DNA of 64,000 nucleotides from Sacculina carcini. Its lineage: Eukaryota; Arthropoda; Thecostraca; Sacculinidae. A program made the position numbers and the translations under genes. The notes under the pieces are model-generated. The model ran no database searches. It had not been told where the DNA came from and saw nothing but the letters and a program-made list of their open reading frames with translations. Positions 58,700 through 64,000 of this stretch are shown here, piece by piece. Location of the stretch: positions 10,632,968 through 10,696,967 of the forward strand of contig OU696575.1 in assembly GCA_916048095.2 (NCBI GenBank), read 5' to 3'. Position 1 is the first letter of the stretch. Each line of letters begins with the position of its first letter.

Positions 58700-61600
58700 T
58701 TTGAATAATGCTTCTCATCATAAGTATGACATTCATTATTGTTTATCATTCAAAGGCGGTTTCGTTTGTTCCGCTCACGTGCTAATATTTTTTCTCGTGT
58801 TTTAGTTTGTCTTTTTATAGTTCAGAATTTAGTTTGGCATTTCGGCAGCTCTCAAGGAATTAGGATAATTTTGCTTGAATATCTAATATATATTTGATAA
58901 GCGGACATAGGATTATCAACCTCAGCACATACGAGGTCATGGGCTCGAATCTTACTTGTGACACTATGTAATCTCTTTCACATTTGCTCCACACTCGATC
59001 AACACTGATCTGCACTGAACACTCGCTGTGCAACCTGTGCAACATGATAACATGAACTTTTGCAACACGACATTCTTCGCTGGCGATGTCAAAAAAACAC
59101 GTGACATTACCGCTGCATCGGATAACGGGAACTTGAAACAATCTAGAAAGATGCATGCTTGTCGTCATTGCTGTTGACATTTGGAGCTTGTGAAGCGAAT
59201 CCTGCCAAACATAGTATTCTATCGTTCTTAAATGACAGTGGTTCTCAACCCAAAATTGGATCGTCAGGCTATTTCACCGAGTCGCTAAGAGCTCGTGGGA
59301 AATAACTATTTTGCTACTAAAATATATTGTAACTAATTAATGTGATAAATAAGCGCATGATTAAACTATCATAATGATTTGATCGTCCATTATTATAAGC
59401 ATAAACAGTATGTATATAGTGGAGGTTAATCTAGACTTGGGTCGCGATGCTTGATTTGTGCTGAATTTTGGCTTGCTGCCAGAAAAAGGTGATTTTGTAC
59501 TTGGAATATTTCTATGTTTGACAATTAATCAATCTGACTGTGGCTTTCAACCAAGCAAGTCCAATTTTTTTATTACAGGCAAATCCAGTAGCATGGAAGA
59601 AGAGTGCAAGTGCACTATTACCACCCTGCGGTGGCCCCATGTGTACTGGAAGCGCCCAAAAGATATAGAGTGAAAAAGAGTTCGTAAACTAAATATTTTA
59701 GTCAGCAAGATGGAAGCTTATGAAGTTTGAAACAAAATAAATGAAATATCAAATTATACCGCCAAATAAATGTGTATATATACAAAAAACGATGTATATG
59801 CAAAAATGTATATTTATATTTGCATTAACCAAACTGGATCATCTTCTGCTACACTTGTGTGTGTGTATGTGTGTGTGTGTTGGGCCCAGTCCGTCGGGGT
59901 GTACGTTCTGGGGCAAGAAGCCGTGGAGTCGCAAGAAAAAGATCATCTGGCAGTTGGGCACGCTGGTGGGTGCGCCAATAATCGCCACACTCATGGCTGG
60001 CGTAGCTCTACCGGCTGTTGTTATTGGTAAGTGTGATACACACACACACACACATATATACATACATACACATTGGATATTGGTCCTAAATAGCAAACTT
60101 TGACTCTAAAAATGAGAAAAATTAGAAATTAAAAGCAGTGAAAAGCAGTTGAATGTGGCTTACATACTGGTGTGTTTTGTTATTGAAAATATTAATTATA
60201 CATAGATGTCTGAAAGAAGCTCTACTGTCTTAGAAGGCATTGTCAAGAATTAATTAAATATGAATTGTTTATTCAAAATGAGAAATTTTTGTTGATAGAT
60301 ATAAATATACGTCTTACATACACACACACAGGCACACACACACAAACACAACCAAGCACAAATAAACAAACACATACGCACACATACACACACAGACACA
60401 CACAAACAAACATACACAAACAAACATACACAAACAGTTACACTGTGTTCAAGATGTGACGCGTTAATCACGTTACTGTTACTGTTGTTGTCAATGTTGT
60501 TGTTGTTGTTGTTGTTGATAGGTTTGCCGATTTGGGTGGGCAAGAAGTTGTATCATCGTTACCGCGAGTGTTCCAATGCCAGACTGCATGTGATTGTGCT
60601 CGGCGGTGTTCTGTCTGCCGTACGTGCCAGCTCTCTCTCTCTCACTCTCTCTGTGTGTTTTTATCTCTCTATCTCTTATGTCTCTTCCTTCCTCTTTCTC
60701 TCTCTCTCTTAATTTATGTCTCTTCCTTCCTCTTTTTTCTCTTTCTCTCTTAATTTATGTCTCCTTCCTCTTTCTCTCTTAATTTATGTCTCTTCCTTCC
60801 TCTTTTTTCTCTTTCTCTCTTAATTTATGTCTCTTCCTTCCTCTTTTTTCTCTTTCTCTCTTAATTTATGTCTCCTTCCTCTTTCTCTCTTAATTTATGT
60901 CTCTTCCTTCCTCTTTTTTCTCTTTCTCTCTTAATTTATGTCTCTTCATTCTTCTTTCTCTCTTTCTTTCTTAATTTATGTCTCTTCATTCTTCTTTCTC
61001 TCTTTCTCTCTTAATTTATGTCTCTTCCTTCCTCTTTCTCTCTTTCTCTCTTAATTTATGTCTCTTCCTTCTTATTTCTCTCTTTCTCTCTTAATTCATG
61101 TCTCTTCCTTCCTCTTTCTCTCTTAATTTATGTATCTTCCTTCCTCTTTCTCTCTTTCTCTCTTAATTTATGTTTCTTCCTTCCTCTTTCTCTCTTAATT
61201 TATGTCTCTTCCTTCCTCTTTCTCTCTTTCTCTCACACTCTTTTGCTTTCTCTTTCTATCTCGCTTACTGTCATATACAACACAATGACGCACTGGCACA
61301 CACACACACTCGCACATACAAACACACACACACACACACACACTCGCACACGATTATGTACTTGACACCGATTAAGGAATGATTTTCGAGGTGCGGAGTT
61401 TAATGCATTTTCAATTGATCACACCTTCTAATGGCCGATTTTATCCAGGTGTTTTTTCTATGTGTGTTTGGGTGTGTGCGTGTGTTTATGTGTATGTGTG
61501 TGTATGTTTGAAATGTAGCTCAAAATTGCGAGCATGGTGTAAATAAATCAACGTTTGAACCATAGAGGAAAGTCACAACGAAATACAAACACACATACAT

Positions 61601-63477
61601 ACACACCGAGGAAAAATTTCGCCAAATACTAGCTTAACTTGTTTTTTACGCTAATGCGTACCTAGGTGTCTGTGTGTGTGTGTGTGTGTGTGTCTGTATG
61701 CCTGTCTGACTGGGTGTATTACACCTGTTCAAACCAGAGCTTTTCCCTATTTTATGCTGTTTTCCATGCTTTTTGACCTGAAAAAGTCGAAAATCACAAC
61801 CATTTTTGTCTGAAACATCTCTATACCCTGTCGCATTGGACTTGAAATTATTGCGCCCGATACAGCAGGAAATACGCAATTTTGCCTTGCACCGTGCATT
61901 TGTTTCACTTATAACTTGTGCTACAGTTGCAATTGAAGGACAAATTGGGTATCAAATTGAAGCATTCGTTCCTGCAAAAATAATTAGAGTAATTTTATTC
62001 AAGAAAAAACTTATATTAAGCAAAAGATATAGAAAATTATGAAAAATCACGATTTTTCCGAAGATACATACATTTTGACCTTATTTTTTATTTATTATTT
62101 ACATATGATTTATTATTATAATTCTAGTTAAGACAATTGTGATCTTGCCTAAACAGCAGCAGCATAAATTAACCCCCTTCCATTTACAGCGTTTGAAGCA
62201 AATTAAACATCTGATCGGCCCAGACAATATACTTTTAACATCCCTCACTCACTCCCGCCTGACAACAAACTATCACCAGCTGAGCATACACAAGCTCTTC
62301 TTACTATATCGAACCAGTTGAGTACGAGGCAGGATATAGAGACATTTTCGACAAAAATGGTGGTGATTTTTCGCCTTTTCAGGTCGAAAAGCATGGAAAA
62401 TCGTGCAAGAGAATATAAAATCGAGAGAGAAAAATGTTTTTTGAACAGGTCTAGTGTATATGTGTATGTGTGCATATGAATTTTTTGCCTTATGCATCGT
62501 ATATTATTGTTAACTTTATTCTATTTATATTTCCACTCTGCTTTGACATATATCACTGTGTTTATCCACATCTGCGTAACGTGTGTGTGTGTGTGTGTGT
62601 GTGTACGTGCACGTGTGTGTATGAGCGCTTTTGAAGCCTTCGGATGAAAGATGCGGTATTAATATCTTAATATTAATCTTAATGTGCATGTCTGTATTTA
62701 TGTGCTTCGGCTCATGTCTGTGTTGTGTATCTCTGTGTGTGTGTGTGTGTGTGTTTGTGTCCAAATGCAATATATTGTCAAAACAAACACTTGGACACAT
62801 TTCAAACATTAACTAGACAATAGATTGGCAATGCCTGGTAACGAGATCAATATTTAGTTAGGCAGGAACGAATTGACTAACGTACTGTTTCTAAAAGCGA
62901 ATTGTGTGTGTGTGTGTGTGTGTGCATGTGTCTTTGTTTGTATCTGTGTGTGTGTGTTCATATCTGTCTTTATGTGTGTCTGTTTGTGTACATGTGTATT
63001 TGTGTGTGTGTGTGTGCGTGTGTATCTGTTTGTGTGTATATATATATGTATATATTTGTGTGTTTCTGTGTGTGTGTGTGTATGTGTGTTCATGTCTGTG
63101 TGTGAGTATGTTCATGTCTGTATCGGTGTACGTGTGTGTGTGTGTATATATATATTTGTGTGTTTCTGTGTGTGTGTGGTTGTTTATACAGAGCGTGGTA
63201 TCGCCGGTGTTGGCCGTATTGACGGTGGGCGTCGGCGTGCCCGTACTGTTGGCCTACATATACGGCGTCATTCCTGTATCGCTCTACCGCGCCGGCACTT
63301 CAGCAGCAGCCATGACGACTGCCACCGGCGACAGCTCATCATTAGCAACCGCATCGCTGAGGCTCGGCGGTGCTGTGCGACTGCATATAGACAATTCAAC
63401 AACACCGCAACAACCGACGCATCCGGCAAGCAAACATGACGCATCCGTCGAGGTTGTTGTGGATGTCAGCAATAACG
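45494..63477 (+). CDS. RNF19: RNF19A/B-like RBR E3 ubiquitin ligase (3' end outside window)
   Basis: Exons: 45494-45629, 49183-49301, 52375-52660, 53417-53531, 54841-55139, 57018-57156, 59890-60026, 60522-60619, 63192-63477. Frames join throughout, giving 538 aa so far. RBR ligases take ubiquitin from E2 onto a RING2 cysteine before transfer. RING1 lies in exon 3 ([33 protein letters not shown]). The IBR spans exons 4-5 ([39 protein letters not shown]). RING2 in exon 6 has [20 protein letters not shown] with catalytic Cys338, then [15 protein letters not shown]. The signature [19 protein letters not shown] precedes two hydrophobic segments ([39 protein letters not shown]), the RNF19 ER/membrane anchor. 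The start is uncertain: exon 1 also has an acceptor-like TTAG at 45488. RNF19A and RNF19B cannot be separated here. Most acceptors have (TG)n upstream. The next exon is unclear. Confidence 0.92.
45645..45925. repeat. CACTCATTTACT tandem repeat
   Basis: Four-base and twelve-base units of CACTCATTTACT/CATTCATT beginning about 15 bp after the RNF19 exon 1 donor. Confidence 0.95.
46094..46127. repeat. Short inverted repeat
   Basis: ATATAAGTGATTC and GAATCACTTATAT, 13-bp perfect arms around an 8-base loop. Could be a hairpin or a MITE remnant. Confidence 0.8.
46210..48010 (-). mobile_element. Decayed non-LTR retrotransposon (FADD reverse transcriptase)
   Basis: Minus-strand pieces in order: [20 protein letters not shown] (47.9 kb), [20 protein letters not shown] and [19 protein letters not shown] (47.6-47.5 kb), [20 protein letters not shown] and LFADDAKLV (47.1 kb), then a C-terminal region. 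Frames change near 47200-47330 and 47700-47830, so it is a pseudogene. It ends near 46210 with a tail like [13 protein letters not shown]. It lies in RNF19 intron 1, antisense. Jockey/CR1-type by its motifs; exact clade not resolved. Confidence 0.85.
48208..48273. repeat. (TG)n microsatellite
   Basis: Pure TG run. Confidence 0.95.
48890..49165 (-). mobile_element. Non-LTR retrotransposon 3' coding tail
   Basis: On the minus strand: [18 protein letters not shown], then [20 protein letters not shown] and [11 protein letters not shown]. This is the usual terminal segment of jockey/CR1-type ORF2 (pattern KYSFPxRxxDxWN). It ends some 17 bp before RNF19 exon 2, so its edge now supplies that exon's upstream intron sequence. 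Confidence 0.75.
49418..49625. mobile_element. hAT-like element, family 1, copy e (partial)
   Basis: Shares GAGCAGACCATGATTAAATT and GCAATGCCTGATTTGTGC with the other copies. Intron 2 of RNF19. Confidence 0.6.
49680..49755 (-). repeat. tRNA-derived SINE fragment
   Basis: Minus strand: TGGTGTAGCGGTGAGGTG (A box) and GTCGCCGGTTCGAATCTAG (B box). D and anticodon stems do not close, so not a tRNA gene. Confidence 0.55.
50130..51346. other. RNF19 intron 2: AC/TG repeats and unique DNA
   Basis: Contains (AC)n at about 50205-50350, a short inverted repeat around 50527-50548 (ATAAACAATTGTTTAT core) and unremarkable AT-rich sequence. No exon supported. Confidence 0.45.
51347..51398 (+). repeat. L2-like 3' tail fragment 1
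   Basis: GAGTGTTTTTGAGATTTTCG then GTGAAAGGCGCGATATAAAT. This AAAGGCGCxATATAAAT tail is typical of L2/CR1 LINEs and the SINEs that borrow their ends. A (TG)n-rich stretch precedes it. Confidence 0.65.
51571..51755. mobile_element. hAT-like MITE, truncated relative of 28463-28743
   Basis: Begins CAGTGGCGGATTCAGAGAGC and contains GGGGCTGAATTTTGTATG and TTATGAGGAGTTGATGGAAA, all matching the reverse complement of the 28463 copy. The right terminus is missing. Confidence 0.65.
51797..51849 (+). repeat. L2-like 3' tail fragment 2
   Basis: GTGAGCGATTTTGAAACGTT, then GTGAAAGGCGCGATGGAAAT and GTCTTAACGC. Confidence 0.6.
53030..53125. repeat. (TG)n microsatellite
   Basis: Nearly pure TG run of about 80 bp with two single-base breaks. 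Confidence 0.95.
53945..54160. mobile_element. Short TIR element, second copy
   Basis: Shares CACTAGCTGGTCAGAATTTT, CACTGTGATTGCTGCTAAAT and TTCGCTATTGTAGTTGTCAA with 25248-25504. RNF19 intron 4. Confidence 0.5.
54280..54510. repeat. (TG)n simple repeat
   Basis: TG dinucleotide with TGTATGTG interruptions, leading directly into the L2-like tail at 54511. Confidence 0.93.
54511..54572 (+). repeat. L2-like 3' tail fragment 3
   Basis: Best copy: TGAGCGCTTTTGAGACCTTC, GGGTGAAAAGCGCGATATAA, ATGTCTTAACG, then the simple ACGTAACGTAATG end. Confidence 0.7.
55245..55560 (+). mobile_element. Non-LTR retrotransposon 3' tail, plus strand
   Basis: GAGAGATTAGAGAAATTGAA encodes [14 protein letters not shown], and a later frame gives [16 protein letters not shown] and a terminal [10 protein letters not shown]. 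This is the ORF2 end pattern, with frameshifts between. RNF19 intron 5. Confidence 0.6.
55561..57010. other. RNF19 intron 5: AC/TG repeats, no exon
   Basis: Alternating (AC)n and (TG)n blocks (for example 55596-55636, 55734-55765, 55999-56034, 56149-56172) with AT-rich spacers. No gene supported. Confidence 0.5.
57521..57601. repeat. (AC)n microsatellite, about 40 units
   Basis: An uninterrupted pure AC run, the longest in the window. Confidence 0.97.
57838..57980 (+). repeat. tRNA-derived SINE fragment
   Basis: B box GCTCGGGTTCAAATCCTGGC, then a body with GATTGCTTTGGG and a CACTCGGAACACGC end. Weak A box. Confidence 0.45.
58025..58275. mobile_element. hAT-like element, family 3
   Basis: Starts CCACTGGTTCATAACC, a hAT-type end. 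Shares AATTAAATGTCAGCAAGTGA and other blocks with 21525-21750. No transposase. Confidence 0.55.
59236..59490. mobile_element. hAT-like element, family 1, copy b
   Basis: The left end CAGTGGTTCTCAACCC is intact. The interior runs to GGGTCGCGATGCTTGATTTG and CTGCCAGAAAAAGG. The right terminal repeat is lost. RNF19 intron 6. Confidence 0.7.
59565..59695 (+). repeat. Interspersed repeat with (ATT)n head, copy 5
   Basis: TTATTACAGGCAAATCCAGT, GTGCACTATTACCACCCTGC and GGAAGCGCCCAAAAG are present; the (ATT)n head is reduced. RNF19 intron 6. Confidence 0.75.
60640..61250 (+). repeat. Pyrimidine-rich minisatellite
   Basis: Repeated CTCTCTTAATTTATGTCTCT and TCCTTCCTCTTTCTCTCTTT blocks of variable length (about 33-52 bp), starting some 20 bp after the RNF19 exon 8 donor. 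Confidence 0.93.
61723..62450. mobile_element. Fold-back element with about 120-bp inverted ends
   Basis: The left arm starts ACCTGTTCAAA and contains TTTTCCATGCTTTTTGACCT, AACCATTTTTGTC and ATCTCTATACCCTG. The right arm is its imperfect inverse: GGATATAGAGAC, ACAAAAATGGTGGTGATTTT, AGGTCGAAAAGCATGGAAAA, ending TTTGAACAGGT. The interior is about 480 bp, AT-rich and non-coding. No clear target duplication. RNF19 intron 8. Confidence 0.75.
62621..62670 (+). repeat. L2-like 3' tail fragment 4
   Basis: TATGAGCGCTTTTGAAGCCT, TCGGATGAAAGATGCGGTAT. Preceded by (TG)n and ACGTGCACGTGTG as in fragment 1. Confidence 0.6.
62890..63180. repeat. (TG)n simple repeat before RNF19 exon 9
   Basis: TG dinucleotide with TGTCTGTA and TATATA breaks, ending in the acceptor GTTTATACAG of exon 9. 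Confidence 0.93.
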
Positions 63478-64000
63478 GTTTGTATGTGTAGGTGTGTGTG
63501 TGTGTGCGCGCGCTTGTGTGTGTGTGTGTGTGTGAATAGTTCTGGAATATTCATGCTAACATACACACATACACACATACAAATACTGACACACGCTAGC
63601 GCAAATACAAGCAATATCTTAGTTGTTGAAATAATTCAATTGAAAGTTGTTTGTAATTTCCACGCTCATATATTTAGTTGTTCATGAATTTGGATTTAAT
63701 ATGTTTTTGAGAGGTTTTTGGCGCCGGAGGTTTTTTTAAAAGGCTCAAATTCATGACTGTCTACTTCATTTGCATAATAATTACAATAACCATAATAATA
63801 CACAACCAATATGCAGAGTGTATATAGGTATAAATATTTTCCAGTAGAATTTATTTATATATTCTCTTTTTCTCTGATGTTTGTGTGAAAAAATTATCTA
63901 TTAAAATTCCAAGCTGATAAATAATCGAATACATTTGTGTCTGTGTTTTTTTGTGTCATCAACAGATCTTTGAGAACACAAGCTAGCGAATTACCACGTC
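63478..64000. other. RNF19 downstream intron (partial)
   Basis: TG/AC repeats then AT-rich DNA. A CAACAG acceptor at 63960-63965 would give a stop after two codons; an alternative TTGAG acceptor a few bases later would stay open to the window end. Neither is convincing. Confidence 0.4.

Overview
This is animal nuclear DNA. It has spliced genes with GT-AG introns, metazoan gene families, heavy (TG)n/(AC)n and (TA)n microsatellites, and many kinds of transposable element. The protein families are clear, but their sequences are quite diverged from vertebrates, and introns are mostly 0.3-3 kb. An invertebrate is likely; I cannot place it more precisely from sequence alone.

Layout, left to right. 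(1) 666-826, minus: one exon of a DGCR6/gdl-like gene that runs off the left edge, followed by a decayed L2/CR1-like LINE. (2) 3043-10434, plus: a gene I do not recognise, with two phase-compatible exons and four copies of a PYYDY...DNKFVNMLT...IQ..LLQ..EID motif. Its intron holds an intact mariner, a 5'-truncated Penelope-like element with a hammerhead-ribozyme motif, and a 26-bp minisatellite. (3) 7185-18334, plus: a complete 11-exon ADCK1-like ABC1/UbiB kinase. Its first exon lies inside the intron of the preceding gene model, so the two plus-strand models interleave. (4) 20531-32005, minus: DCAF6 (NRIP), twelve exons, short terminal exon not found. (5) 33208-42339, minus: NOLC1/Nopp140 with one 6.1-kb acidic/basic repeat exon, about three times the human protein length, and a conserved SRP40 C-terminus. 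(6) 45494-63477 and beyond, plus: an RNF19A/B-like RBR E3 ubiquitin ligase with RING1, IBR, RING2 and two membrane segments; its 3' end is outside the window.

The genes are ordinary housekeeping genes and do not form one pathway: mitochondrial kinase, CUL4 substrate receptor, nucleolar chaperone, membrane E3 ligase. No dedicated new multi-gene system is visible. The unusual material lies in the repeats and the splicing signals: many 3' splice sites have (TG)n in place of the polypyrimidine tract, several donors are GTC-type, a hammerhead fold sits 3' of the Penelope ORF, and a fold-back element with about 120-bp inverted ends lies in the RNF19 intron. All exon edges are by-eye splice predictions, checked for reading-frame continuity.
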